Positions 19,172 to 30,902 are shown, numbered from the stretch's first letter. The stretch: DNA of 47,315 nt from Paulinella micropora (GCA_009731375.1 BJOX01000253.1:4923-52237), one strand, 5' to 3'. A program made the numbers and translations. Notes: generated from the letters alone by a model not told the origin.

Positions 19172-22100
19172 TCATAACTCATTTGATAGTCCAATATCGT
19201 TCAAGCAGGTGGCACGACTTAAAGCAACATATAGCAAATTCATTGACAGTAGGTCTAGATTTATCCACACTGGTGTTGTTCGGCCTTGTGAGCAGTGGAT
19301 GGTGGATGAGAATGTCGGCTGGATGTCAGCATACGGTTTCTTGTCTGGTATCGTTTTTTTTCTATCAAACTTCTGCTCAATATCGTCAATCGTAATGAAT
19401 ATATGTTCTTTGGTATCCCTAGTAATAGTGTGAATATCGCCGTTATGAACTTTTTTTGAAATTGTATTACAACGAAACACAACCTGATTACCTGTTTTAA
19501 GTGGTTTATTTTGTAGCATTTTGTTATTGCTTTCATTAACATTGTTGTTAGAGTGGTGTAATATTAAAGGCGGGTTTTTGTCAGTCGGTTTAGGGTGTGG
19601 CTTAACTTGCTTATTAAGAGCATCTAATTCTTCAAGTGTTAGTATATCAGGTAGGCAGTCTTTTGCTTTATGTTGGCTAAGCTCATTACCACCTATTTTG
19701 TAATAGTCTTCTACCTTATTTAAGATAGATTGTAGAACTAGGTCTTTGGCCTGTCTGTAATTTGTATCAAGATTTATTTTTGTAAATAGCTTGAAAGTTT
19801 TTGACTTGTGGAATGGTTCGGATGTTGGGTCTGGGCAAGGAAGCTGAGCTAAGTGGCCAAACAGAATAATAGATACACCGCCGAATGGTCTGTTGATTTT
19901 GGTGTATTTTCTGAGCATATGGTCCAGACTTTCTAAATTCTTGGATGTAAGCATAGAAACTTCATCAATGGTTATTCTGTGATTAATGGCTTCTTCGCCA
20001 ACTGGTATCGGTAGCGGTAGTCTATGATATAGCATTGTTAGTATTTTTTGGAGTGTATATTCAGAATTAATAACTTGGCGGGCATTGTGTGTCATAGCGG
20101 TTGATAAAGTCTTTTTGTCTTTGAAATGGGTGTTAGTGTATTTTGATGGCTGACCAGTTAGGTATTTAATCATTTCAGATTTACCCGTTCCAGCTTTGCC
20201 GTGAATAAGTAATAATTCTTGTTCTGGTAAAGGTTTGTATTCGTCTTTGGTGCTATAATCTGGAAGCTCTGTATCCTCAAAGGCGGAGAACTCTGGATAT
20301 TGTTTATGTGGTGTTTCTAAGAATTTTTGTAATGGTAGTGTGTCTTTGAAACCGCTATGTCGCTGGTATGTTATCCGTGGTTCGCCATTTATGTAGGAAA
20401 CGAAGCAAGTCATATTTAGCTGTGGGGCGATGAACTCGTCTTGTTCTTTAACCTCGGGGCGAAATTCTTTTCCTGTTTTCATATATTCGCCTTCGTATGC
20501 GATACTGTCTGTATTAGAATATAGTAAAGTTCGCCCAGTATTTACAAGCTTTAACATTTGGTTATGAAGAACTATCTTTTGGTATGCTAGCACATAGCCA
20601 GTTAAATGAGACATTTGAAATATGTTGTCTGTTGGGTTTGTGTCTTGGTATGTGTAAATCATTCGCTCTGGTAGTAGGTCGTCCTTCATTTCGGCATACT
20701 TACTTTTATCGTATTTAACTCGTTTCAGGAACAATAACCTATATCCTTTTTCTTTCATCATAAAATGTATTCGCTCGTTGTATGTTTTTGAAATGGTAGA
20801 TACTTGCTGAGTTCGGTGTATGTTCTTGTTCAAAGAGCCTACCAGTAAGTTGGTTGCTTTGGCTAAGGTGTCGTGTTCATAGCCAGGCTTATCAAAGTAG
20901 TAATCTTGTATATTTGTTATGTGTTCTGTGAAGGTTTTGAAGGGGTTGAAGTGGTCGTCTGCTACATATAACCTCTTAATAAATATCTTAACTCCTTGGT
21001 CAAACATATACAATAATGCGGGTATGGGTTGGCATTGTGTTCCTTTTGTGGTGTAGCCGTTAAAGAAGGTTGGAACTTTGAGTAAAGTCTGGTCGTAATC
21101 AAAAACAGCATAACCGTGTAGAGGTTTGACCTTGTTGTAGTATTCTTGTGTCATATTTTGGTTTATATTAATTATGTTGCGAGGGGCAATCGGGTATTCA
21201 TTGAAGTATGACGACATTTCCCCTAGAATACCTAACGAAGCATTTGTATAAGCTTTTACCATATCAATCTGGTGTATCTTGTTGGGGTTCTTGGCGTGAT
21301 GCTTAAAGATATGATGAAATGGTATTTGACCAGATTTCACGTGTCGTAATATAGTAGGTTCAGTAATTTGNNNNNNNNNNGCGGTGTTTGGGTTTGTGTT
21401 TGTTAATAAGACATTCTACAAATAACTGTTTGAAGAACGATGCTAATGACCAAGCGGGAGTATCCTTAGGAACGAATGATGCGTGTTTGAAACGGTCTAA
21501 GCATTTATAGTTTAGTTTGTTTTCTTTATCTACTATTCCTACAATGTTTCCAGATTGGTCTGTCATTGAATAGCACTCCTTATGTTCTAATTCAAGTTTG
21601 GTTTGTATATTGTTGAGTTCTTCCTGTGATATCCATTTGTTCTCGTATTGGTTCGTAGATAGTTTCACATTACTTGCTTCGTGGTTAGTAGCATATTGGG
21701 GTCGTGGCTCTGGTATGTTTTCGTTAATATCGTATAATAGCTCAATTGATTTTATGTGTTGGATACAGATGTCCTTTTGTTTTCCTTTTATTAATGTGGC
21801 GTGATAATCATTACATCTGATTATTATCTGTTTTGGGTATTCCTTAGTAGATGCTCGCCACAGTATATTCATACCATCAAATACATAAATCCTACATCGG
21901 ATGAAGTCTTCCATTTCGTCAATGTCCTTTGCTGTGGCATATTTGATATCCTTAAAGCGGTCTAGTATCACACTATCTCGTTTTCGTTTTCTATTGTTTG
22001 GGTTTGGAAAGTCTTTCATAATACATTCTAGCACACAGTTTATTTCACCCTGTGCCATTGGTATGACAATATGATTTAGCGGATTAACTTGGTCTATTGT

Positions 22101-22490
22101 AATGACTTTAAGGTCTTTGTCTTCTCTTTGTTCGTAAAACCTTGCTTGTCGTTCCACAAAGTTTCTAACCGCATTGATTGTTCGCTTCAATACATTAGCT
22201 TGGTATATTCCTCTAACTGGTCCGTGATATCCTTCATAATCCAGATGGACGAAATAACTTGTATTTGGGTTTAGCTCTTGGAGGCGAGCTTCCCACCCCT
22301 GGGCATATGGTATAACGAGTGAATTATTTCTGCCAACTAATTCGGGGTGGCCACCTGTTAATCTGTTTATAAGTCGCAGGGCGGTTGGAGTTGTAATGAG
22401 ATACCATCTTCTTTTGCCTCTTTGTCTGATGTAGTCTCCTCGTTGCTCAATATTGTAGAGCGGAAATAGTTCTGGTTGGTATTGGTCCAT
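19172..22490 (-). CDS. Family-B-like DNA polymerase core fused to SF1 (Pif1/RecD-like) helicase
   Basis: One gene of about 1100 residues read through a 10-N gap at 21371-21380; the frame is open on both sides (QITEPTILRH follows the gap). The N-terminal ~370 residues hold a possible Cys/His domain (QGEINCVLECI ... CNDYHATLI). The polymerase part shows motif-A-like IDMVKAYTNA, motif-B-like AKATNLLVGSLNK and motif-C-like LYSNTDSIAYEG. The helicase part shows GKAGTGKS (Walker A), TIDEVSML (Walker B), GHLAQLP (motif III), LDTNYRQ, and CSQGR plus YVALSRAT (motifs V and VI). It starts at ATG 22490. It would replicate the viral genome. The fusion and the Asn in motif C (NTDS) are unusual. Confidence 0.82.
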
Positions 22491-22602
22491 TGTATATAGA
22501 TAGGCAGGATAAATTTTTTGAAAAATAATTATTTAATGCTTTACATATATTATATGGATGTGTTTAGATGTAAAATATTTTACAGATAAAAAAAATTGTT
22601 GA

Positions 22603-22806
22603 TTAATTTGACTTGCTCAGTCGCTCTTCTAACTCCTGTATCTTCTTTTTGTATTCTTCTATATCTTGTGTGTATTGTATTAACTTCTGTGCTTTGGTTC
22701 GCCGTTCTTCGTTTAGGCGGTCTTTATTACGGTAATAGTATGCGAGAGCTTTCTCATTATTCCTTTTTCTCCTTTCGTCTCCTTCGTATATCTTTGGTCG
22801 TGGCAT
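22603..22806 (-). CDS. Small basic coiled-coil protein
   Basis: 67 residues: MPRPKIYEGDERRKRNNEKA, then YYYRNKDRLNEERRTKAQ and a Leu-containing charged helix. Basic region plus helix resembles short bZIP-like or giant-virus Lys/Asn-rich helical proteins, but no family is certain. It shares a 41-bp identical upstream block, including its first five coding-strand bases, with the RING gene, which suggests a common promoter. DNA binding is a guess from composition. Confidence 0.6.
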   Translation of the reverse strand: MPRPKIYEGDERRKRNNEKALAYYYRNKDRLNEERRTKAQKLIQYTQDIEEYKKKIQELEERLSKSN

Positions 22807-22842
22807 CTTATATATATGTAATATTATTTTTATAAATGTAAA
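22802..22842 (-). promoter_or_regulatory. Shared right-arm promoter block, copy 1
   Basis: A 41-bp block identical to 23466-23506. Read on the minus strand it has TTTATAAAAATAATATT, then CATATATATAAG directly before the ATG. It precedes the small coiled-coil gene. Confidence 0.65.
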
Positions 22843-22845
22843 TAA

Positions 22846-23470
22846 TTATTTAATAATACATACCATTTCTTCAGCCGATAACCCGTATCGCATACACGAT
22901 AAAGTCAATCTGTTCATATATGTTTGTAGTATATCACATATTAAATCAAAATTTGGACTATCGCTATCTAAGAAATCTCGGTTTATCCATTTAGATGGCA
23001 CATTAAAAGCAATTTTATTTTTTATATCTTTTTCAGAAATAGAAGACCTAGGAATGAAATGTAAATTAGGTGAGCTCACATTTTTACATATTGGACACAC
23101 TAAATTATTTTCAAGATGACACGGCACACAAGTTGAATATTGACACTTACAGCATCTTCTCAAAACAAATATTACAATGAAATTGCGGTTCATCTTTTAG
23201 TTTATCTATCAATGCTAATGTTATGTGCTTATGTGATACGATATTTTCTCTTACTTGCTTATATTGTAATGAAATTGTAGAATTATGTTTTATGAAATCA
23301 TTATGTTCGCATTTTACGGAATAATACAATATATCAGTCTTAATATCTTTGATGTCTTCTGGGTTATGAACTCTACGAACAACTCCAGCATATTTAAGCT
23401 CTTTGAATTTGTCTAGGACTAGCTTATTTAAATCGCTAGCACACTTGATTTGTTTTCTCTTGTTTGGCAT
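22846..23470 (-). CDS. RING-finger protein, broken by a frameshift in the zinc-binding region
   Basis: It starts at ATG 23470 (MPNKRKQIKCASDLNKLVLD). The first frame runs to FHCNICFEKML and a TAA near 23148. In the next frame the reading resumes as CCKCQYSTCVPCHLENN and LVCPICKN, then continues about 80 residues to 22846. Together these give a RING-like series of Cys pairs (CxxC, CxC, CxxC, CxxC) split at about 23150-23160. A one-base indel would reunite them, so it may be a sequencing error, a decayed gene or a programmed frameshift. If active it could be an E3 ubiquitin ligase. Confidence 0.65.
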
Positions 23471-23506
23471 CTTATATATATGTAATATTATTTTTATAAA
23501 TGTAAA
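23466..23506 (-). promoter_or_regulatory. Shared right-arm promoter block, copy 2
   Basis: Identical over 41 bp to 22802-22842. It abuts and slightly overlaps the inner edge of the right TIR (23504) and precedes the RING gene ATG at 23470. Confidence 0.65.
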
Positions 23507-23921
23507 ACATAATTGAAACCAAACGGCACAAAAAGAAAAAGGTAATTTTTGATTTGTAGAAAATGTGTGTCTTGATGTTTGTCTTGTAGTGCTAAAAACT
23601 GAAACTAACGACGGAGAAAAAAACAATTACACGATTAGACGATTTTGGTATAATCGTATAGTTGAAGTATTTGCTGATGAATTCTATTACCATTTTGTTT
23701 TTTGTTGGGCTCATTTCCTTTTTGCTTTGGTGCGCATCTCTGGCGGCGGGGGGCGTGTCTTGAAAAAGTGTGCCGAAGTGGCACCCTATACTACCCGCGG
23801 GTAAAATGATAAAATCTCTTTATATGACTGACTTTGTAAAAAATGGCAAACGATAGGGAAATTAAAAATGGGAAGGGGGGTTGGGGCCATAGAAACAACC
23901 CCCCTTTCCTTCTCGTTTTTT
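23504..23921 (-). repeat. Right terminal inverted repeat of the PLV
   Basis: Reverse complement of 3963-4380, ending in a run of six T. No gene starts inside it. Frames that run through it only extend the RING gene upstream and are not needed. Confidence 0.95.
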
Positions 23922-23926
23922 GGAAT
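23922..23926 (+). other. Target-site duplication, right copy (GGAAT)
   Basis: Same five bases as 3958-3962, lying between the terminal T-run of the right TIR and the continuing copia sequence. Confidence 0.85.
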
Positions 23927-24768
23927 CGGGTAGGTTATGGTATGATTTGATGTCGCACGAGTTGGTTGTCCGACAAAAATTCACTCCTCTCACCCTGGAC
24001 AAAGCTTCCTTTGTGAAGCTTAAGGACAATCCCAAAGACACTCAATTGCTGTCTTTCCATGTAGATGACGGTGTTCATATGGCGGACGAGGCCGCATACG
24101 AAGCCCTAGTAGCACGGTTTAGTAAGCATGGGTTCCGTTGTAAAAACTTAGGTAAGGCTATGGAATTCAAAAATATCCAGATAGTACAGACAGACAAAGG
24201 GATTTTGCTCCACCAAAGGAAGTACGAGCTCCTGATCCTGACTGAACTCAATTATTTGGAGGAACCCCCCGCTAAGACTCCTTTTACGTCAGAATCCCCT
24301 ACACACCTCAAGGAGGGGCATAGGTTGTTGAAATATCATATCAGGTGCTTAGTAGGGATGCTTATTTTCTTAGCCGTCCACACCCGCCCCTTACTCATAT
24401 GTGCTCAAGCCTCTGAGCATAGCTACCAAACACCAGATCCCTAGTCCTCAGATATCATATGCCATGTTGCACCGTATGTTTCAATGGGTAATAACCCCAC
24501 GAGCTTTATTCTTCCGCAGAGGGGACCATAAGCTCTTGGAGTTGATATCAGGGTTATTTAAAGTGCCCAAGGTGCCTAACTCGTAAAAGACCGGGTAGTT
24601 ATTTTAGTATGTATACGCGTATCTTCTGAGGATAATGCCGCGGACATTTTTACCAAGATTAATTTCACGCATGAAAGATTTAACTACTTAGCGGACAAAG
24701 TCTCGGTAAGATTGGATGAGTCCAGTTTAAAACGGTTGAATATCGATTTCTCGCAATTTGCGAAATGA
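23927..24768 (+). pseudogene. Copia-type reverse transcriptase / RNase H, 3' half (degenerate)
   Basis: Begins with GRLWYDL, the continuation of the interrupted ALYG motif. It contains the catalytic FHVDDG palm motif near 24057 (usual copia form YVDD), then LGKAMEFKNIQI and LLHQRKYELLIL typical of the copia connection region. After 24444 the frame breaks. A remnant at 24450-24586 (MLHRMFQWVI) and a final piece at 24610-24768 (SSEDNAADIFTKINF) match the copia RNase H end, whose C-terminus usually has a DxxTK motif. The central RNase H catalytic part is missing. No LTR was identified. Confidence 0.8.
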
Positions 24769-26461
24769 ACAATTTTTATGGGCAATATTAATCGGATAAT
24801 ATAATAGTATTACGTATAGATATATATAATTTTTCGCATACATTATATACAGAGGCAGAGGCTATAGGTTTCCTGTGCCGACCGTTCAGTTCTCCACGAG
24901 CTCTACACCTTGCGTTCAAGTTGGCAATGACACTGACCCGGTGGTTGATCGCACCCCCGGCGGGAACCCACGCATGACTGCCTGACGCCGATCGTTGCCC
25001 GAAATTAACCATTTACGCTCATTTATAACTATGACCATAATTGGTCTGTTATTAATGTTATTATTACTATTTTATAGCATACCTATTTTATAAGAGACTA
25101 AGTTAGAGGCCAGGGGATGTGGGCGTTTCATCACCTCTTGAAGGTTGATAGGCTTGGAATCCACCCCTGTGCTGTTCCTGACCGGTCTATAATTTGCCTC
25201 TTTTAATACCCATTACGGGAAGCGCTCGCAAATTTTCTGTTACGATTTCAAGTTACCCAGTCACTTTTAATATAATACTTACCACTTGTTGTTGTGTTTA
25301 TATACACGTAATCATATAGTAAATAGACATATACTTATATAATTATTATATGAATTTAACTATGTCTACTTGTAGTATCCTAATAATTTCATATCATATT
25401 TATATAGTATGTGTCATTATTACATACTTTCTTACTCAGTAGTACTCACTTGAGAGGTTAGATGGGGGTAGGTCAATAATCTTCTTCTCGTCAGAGAGGC
25501 CTCACTAGATCGTCGGTGGGACCGCAGCCTTGCATATAGTCTAATTGATATATGTTTGATAGTGGGGTAGCTACGTCTGACAATACTTCTCGGAGAGCGT
25601 GGGGGTAAGTAGTCACATCATGTTTTGGGTTTAATTTGTGTTTTGATAAGTTTCACAAATAGAGTTAGAGGTCGTAACCGTCACTATATATTAGGACCTG
25701 CAGTAACTTTTACTAGTTTACTTTTCGGCGGCTCCAGGGGGAGTGTTAGAACTAATAATCAATATTGATAGTTACATGGACCGGCCGTATAAGAGTAACG
25801 GTGTCGTGAGGGCCATTACTTATATCCGGCCAGTCATATTGTGACTCTGCGCTCTTTGTTGGTTTGGTGCCGCGTTATCATAGTAAAGCTTCGTTACTGC
25901 AGACGCGGTTAGTAGCGAGTTCCGGATCATATTAAGTTATACTGATTGGTCTAACACGTTTTTCACCCTTCTCTTTTATTTCTCTTCGTTTTCCCTCTGT
26001 TCCACATTCCTATTTCGTCACAAGTTTCCCTTGCTGATTCTTCGGCTCCCCCTTTGCCCCTTTAGGGGCTTTTCTTTTCATCATCTTTTCTTTTTCTCTG
26101 CCACGCCCGGTTGTCTTCCCCTCAAGTTTCACCTCCCTCACTTCTCCGACCCCTGTAGTCTGCCTTTTTCTCTCTTTGTTCGCCCCTGATTTTTTTTTTT
26201 TTACTTATGTTCGCCTACTTGCATGCTTCCTTTTTAGCTCTACGAAAAGCAAGTGTTCTTCATTATTAAAAGTCGTTGAGTTAGCGGAAAAAAAAAGGTA
26301 TTATGAACGGACGAACGGAACTCATGATGATATGTTGGACCCTTTATGTGGGGGCAGACTCAGTAGTATACCCGTTCGGTCCACATAAGTGATATGGCCG
26401 GTATAATAGTCCGATGACCGAATCATCGGGGTATTTAGCCACTTGACCTGGCTACTAATGT
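24769..26461. other. Non-coding host DNA
   Basis: No supported gene. There are AT-rich segments around 25020-25080 and 25260-25440, and a T/C-rich stretch at about 25960-26210 (possible polypyrimidine remnant). A retrotransposon LTR could lie here but no terminal TG...CA pair could be matched. Confidence 0.55.
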
Positions 26462-26717
26462 GGAAAATTAAAGGTCAGAAAAATTAACATCCGGCAGTGG
26501 AAAAATTAAAGTCCCAACTTGGTTTCAGGCTGGAGAAAACGTAAGAACTCGGCGGCTGGAAATCAAGGGTGCTGCTTGATTCGGTACAGTTCCGTATTAA
26601 ATCAAGCAGCAACCTTGATTTTCAGCTGAGTTCTTACGTTTTCTCTAGTCTGAAAGCAAGTTGAGACTTTATTTTTTCCACCGCTGGATGTTAATTTTTT
26701 CTGACTTTATTTGTTCC
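26462..26717. mobile_element. Foldback / MITE-like inverted repeat
   Basis: Two arms of roughly 115-120 bp, imperfectly complementary, flank a short loop (about 26585-26600). The left arm includes GTCAGAAAAATTAACATCC and GTAAGAACTC; the right arm has GAGTTCTTACGTTTTCTC and GGATGTTAATTTTTTCTGAC. No open frame. The structure suggests a non-autonomous hairpin transposon, though no target duplication is clear. Confidence 0.7.
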
Positions 26718-27964
26718 GTCTTAGTATTTTCTGTTCATAATTTACATACATGTTAGTTGGTATAATTACTGTCCCTAACACCCACCCTGATTACTTTAGA
26801 TTAGGTCACAGTAGTACTGACTGTAACATAATTAAAGATACTAATCTTCAACTTAGGTCACTAGTACCGTGGAAAGTATTAGACGAAAATGAATGAAATA
26901 TATTACACCTACCACTAACTATCCACTCCCTCTCCTCTCGAAGAAGTAGAGCGTCGGCTCTGTGAACAGGGATGTCCCATGTAGAGCTATGCCCCCGCCC
27001 ATAGCAAAGAATGACGTGACTCATCAATCTGATCCAGTATCACAGTTTGACTGGTGAAGAGGCTCTCACACGCCCTCCATAGCTATCCCGTAATCTAGCT
27101 ACCATTAAGCTGTCTTCCCAGTGGTAAATACTACCCACTATACTAAATTTGAGGTAAAGTAAAGTAGATATGTGCACCCAGTTGGTAATATTATGAATAA
27201 TATGAGGAATAGGCTTGGCACGACTTGCGTATCATTCTGTTTTCGGGTGGCTGCCGATCTGACTCATGCGACTGAGTCACGATAGCAGGCTCAACAGCTC
27301 AAATTATACAGTAACCAGCCGGCAGCCTATGACTTACCCAATTACCATGAAGATAATATGTAAAAATTGTCGCATTTAGACGCTCCGGGCGGCGGCAAGG
27401 CCGAGCGGATATATAGTTACTTTTGTTACCAAATCGCAAAGTGCTAATAACCGAGCTCAATTCAAGTTAAAATAAGAAAATACCAAGTTGCCCGAGAACT
27501 TTCAATGACGCGCCCTTGACTCAAAGTTTTGGGATGGTTGCCAAGCCCATCATGAGGTCAAGTTCAAGGATAAGAATATCTGACCCTCCTGAACAGGGCC
27601 TTGTAGTCACAAGGGGCAGGCTCAGTTGAAGCTTTATAATCCAGGTTACGTAGACGAGAAAATTCAACTTTGCCATGATCTTCTCGATTACGAACCCTTG
27701 AACAACGTTGAATGCCACCGGCCTAGGCTGTCAGAACATCGACTACGGATCCTTGCCGCAGAATCCCCAGCCTCCAGTCAGTGATGTCGACTTTAAGCTT
27801 TTGAGTCACAAGTTGCAGCAACTTACCTGGTGTGCGCCAAGGAAGATCGCCGCCATGATCCGATGGGTAAGTAATGAAATGGTAGCATACTTTCCGTTAC
27901 TTTGAACTTTCAACCTTATCGTGAAAAAGTCCGGCGCCACTGACACTCAGTAATGTGACGGAGG
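26718..27964. other. Intergenic DNA before the kelch gene 3' end
   Basis: No motif-bearing frame. The frames at 27521-27718 and 27708-27905 have no recognisable domain. Nothing further can be supported. Confidence 0.55.
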
Positions 27965-28465
27965 CTAGCGGGCGACTGCGGCGCTAGCACTGGCATGTGC
28001 TGCGGTCATGTCGGCCACTCTCTCCCAGTAGTTCAGTTTCGGATCGAAGCGCTCCACAGATGGCATGGAGACGCTGTAGATGCCAAATCCTCCCATCACG
28101 TAAATCCTCCCGTCCAGCACAGCTGCGCATGCATCCGCACGTGGGCCAGATAAGGGAGCCACATAAGTCCACTGTAAACACATACCGTTTCGCATACATG
28201 CGATGTTGCTTTTCCAATCGAAATGCGTGAAAGGGATAGTACAGAACGATTGGGGACAGCAAAAACTGGTTTTCACTTAGGTATATATATACATATATAT
28301 ATGTATATACATATATATATATATGTATATACATACATATATATATATATAATATATGTGTATATATATAATATTATATATATATATATATGTATATATA
28401 TGTACATATATGTATATACATACATATACACATATATACATACATACAGACATACAGACATACAC

Positions 28466-28518
<53 letters not shown>

Positions 28519-28521
28519 TAT

Positions 28522-28576
<55 letters not shown>

Positions 28577-30230
28577 ATATGTATGTATGTATGTATATAT
28601 ACCCAAGCATAGACCAACAGACACATTGGACAGGTACAAAACATAACATTTAATACAGAATTAAATTAACATTTAAAGAGCTTCTTGGGTTGTATGCAAG
28701 CAGGGATTAATTATCAGCACATACCATGTTGGTTGTCGGATCAAAGCGCTCCACTGATGACAGCCTTGTAGGAGGTCGACGGGCATCCGCACGGCTCTCG
28801 CCACCGATCGCGTAAATATTTCCGTTTAGCACCGCGGCTGCACATCCCCATCTCGCTTCTTTCAAAGGTGCCACCCAACCCCACTGGTTCCGGACTGGAT
28901 TGTACCTCTCTACCATACGCAAGGTTGTTCCATTGCCAATATTGCTGATCCCTCCCAGCACATAGAATAGGCCTCCCAATACTACTCCCGTAGCGCATTC
29001 ACGAGCGCAGCTCATGGGCGCGACATCGTCCCATCTGTTAGCGCTAATATCAAAGCGAAGCACCGATGAAAGACAAGACTTGCCATCTTGCCCCCCCGCA
29101 ACGTAAATGTTGTCGTTCACCGCACCTGCGACACAGTTACTTCGGGGAGTTGGCATAGGTGCCACAAGCTCCCACTGCCCACTCCGCGCACTGAAGCGCT
29201 CCACCGACTTTAGAGATTTTTCTTCAAAAGTGTTATTGTAGAATCCTATTGTGTAGATGGTGTTGTATCCTCCAATTACGTAGATTGTGTCTCCGAGTAC
29301 CGCACTCGCATGACCTTGCCGCGCGCATGTCATGCTTGGAGCAACCGCTTCCCACTTGTCCTCTGCTGCATCGTATCTTTCCACCGTCGACATAGTAGTT
29401 TCACAGAAGGCAGGGCGTCCACCAAACACATAAATGCCCACATTGTTCATCGGCACCAGCCACCTCTGCTTCTCGACTTTTATTGTCTCCTCCTTCACCA
29501 CTTCAACCCTTGTGCTCACCCGTTCCACCTCCACCTCAACCTCCACCGTGTCCTTGCGCTCCAACTCTCTTAACTCAAACTTGTGCTTGCCAATCATTTT
29601 ACGAACACTACACAGCTGATTGAGCAGCGCTTCCTCTTCTTCTTCTTCACTTTGCTCCATGCACGTGTTCAGTGTGGCAGATTCTTCCTCCAGAGCCATG
29701 ATATCCTGCTTCCGTTTTGCGATTAGATTCGCCACGCGCTCCCTTGCCTCTTTCGCCGCGGTCTCCAGCCCTCGCGAACTCTCACGCCACCACCGCACTT
29801 CCACGCTGTCCCGTGAGCGGTCGAAACTTACTTCAAATGTGTCCGAGCCTACCGTGGGATCGGCACAGCAGCCGCCTTCCAGCTGCTTCAGCTGCTGTTG
29901 CAGGTTTATCAGCGACTTACACAGCTTCACGGCGTGTGGGTTCTGCAAGATCGGAGAAGAAGAGGAAGACGAGGAAGACGAGGCAGACGAGGAAGACGAG
30001 GAAGACGAGGAAGACGCGTACGAGGAAGACGAGGAAGACGAGAGAGATGAGGACGAAAAGACAAAAGGATCATCATCGTCCAGACTCTGGGCGGTGGCGG
30101 AGGAGCAGAACAGCTTGATTGTTTGTGCCTTTCTCGGGAGCATGTCAGAGGTCGATGTTGTGGCAGGTGTGAGAATTGACAAGGTGCTCTCAGAAAAAGC
30201 CAGCAAAACTAAAAACCAAGCGAGTTGCAT
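27965..30230 (-). CDS. Kelch-repeat protein with signal peptide, two exons
   Basis: Model: exon 1 30230-28725, exon 2 28171-27965, 570 residues. The start at ATG 30230 gives a signal-like [20 protein letters not shown]; upstream in-frame ATGs are possible but would bury it. Then come Ser- and Asp/Glu-rich low-complexity regions (about 50-110) and a charged coiled coil (about 170-260). Six kelch blades follow (IYVFGG, IYVIGG, IYVAGG, FYVLGG, IYAIGG, IYVMGG, each followed by SVERF/Y and W). The intron (GTATGT...TTTACAG) splits blade 5/6 in phase 0, and the joined reading (TTNM then WTYVAPL) restores the repeat. It is predicted to be secreted or lumenal, with the propeller as a binding surface. 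Confidence 0.85.
28172..28724 (-). other. Intron of the kelch gene, with (TA)n microsatellite
   Basis: Donor GTATGTGC (28724 downward) and acceptor TTTACAG (28172). The interior is mostly (TA)n, with TACA variants at 28279-28600. Long hydrophobic frames here are only repeat translation. Confidence 0.85.
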
Positions 30231-30330
30231 GAACTTAGAGATAGATGCGTTGGTAGACAGACGAATATATAAATACATCGTCGCATACGTTTCTATTTCT
30301 CGACCGTTCCATTGAGTTACATAGGGCACA

Positions 30331-30902
30331 CTTGTGAGTTTTCATGCAAAGCTTCATGATCAAATTGCACCTACGCGCGTAAGTGGTACACACATGTTTG
30401 GAATCGAGTTTCATGCATATGTTGAAGCATTCACCTTACTTTTGCTCGAATCATGATCAACTTCCTTCTCTTCAACACGAATCGAATACCGGCACAACTT
30501 CGAATCACACATTACAAAACAAACAACCAGATATCACTACTCCAGTACTAAGAAACCAAAAAGTACCGACTACTAACACAGACAGAAATACGTAAACATT
30601 ATTTCCTCTTTCACTGGATGTCAGTCGCACTCCCATCCTCACCAGAAACGAACCACAATATGTTCAGAATCACACAGAAAGCAAACAGGGAACCGGTAAC
30701 CGCGCAGTAAAAAACGGCAGTCTCCTGTTCAGGACATGAAAAGAATTTTCGCAAAAAATGATGTGCACGGACAAGCCTCTTGTTGTCGATGGGTGACTTT
30801 CTTCGGCATGAAATTATTCCAACTGATTCTGAGCTATGGCAAATAGAGCCGTGTACTGTTTAGGTTTGCAGCCTCCGCTAGCCAGTACTAGCCACGGTAG
30901 CG
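30331..30902. promoter_or_regulatory. Intergenic region between divergent kelch and zinc-finger genes
   Basis: About 570-670 bp of mixed sequence between two divergent starts, without repeats or coding motifs. It would hold both promoters. No TATA element is convincing. Confidence 0.4.

Larger units (their letters stand above)
3963..23921. mobile_element. Integrated Polinton-like virus (PLV), 19.96 kb, with 418-bp TIRs and 5-bp TSD
   Basis: Seen: long terminal inverted repeats, a target duplication, and between them a full DNA-virus gene set comprising rve integrase, two fibre-like proteins, packaging ATPase, maturation protease, penton-like and major capsid proteins, lipase-like protein, polymerase-helicase and RING protein. 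Known: this capsid/ATPase/protease module together with an rve integrase and TIRs defines Polintons/Mavericks and related PLVs, which are 15-25 kb. The small-gene set, S74 fibre and polymerase-helicase organisation look more like protist PLVs than animal Polintons. Both ends are present, so this is a whole element. The remaining lesions are four 10-N gaps, two longer gaps and two or three frameshifts, some of which may be assembly errors. Confidence 0.93.

Noticed and set aside
23471-23626. N-terminal extension of the RING protein into the right TIR
   Set aside because: The shared promoter block and the TIR edge indicate a start at 23470.
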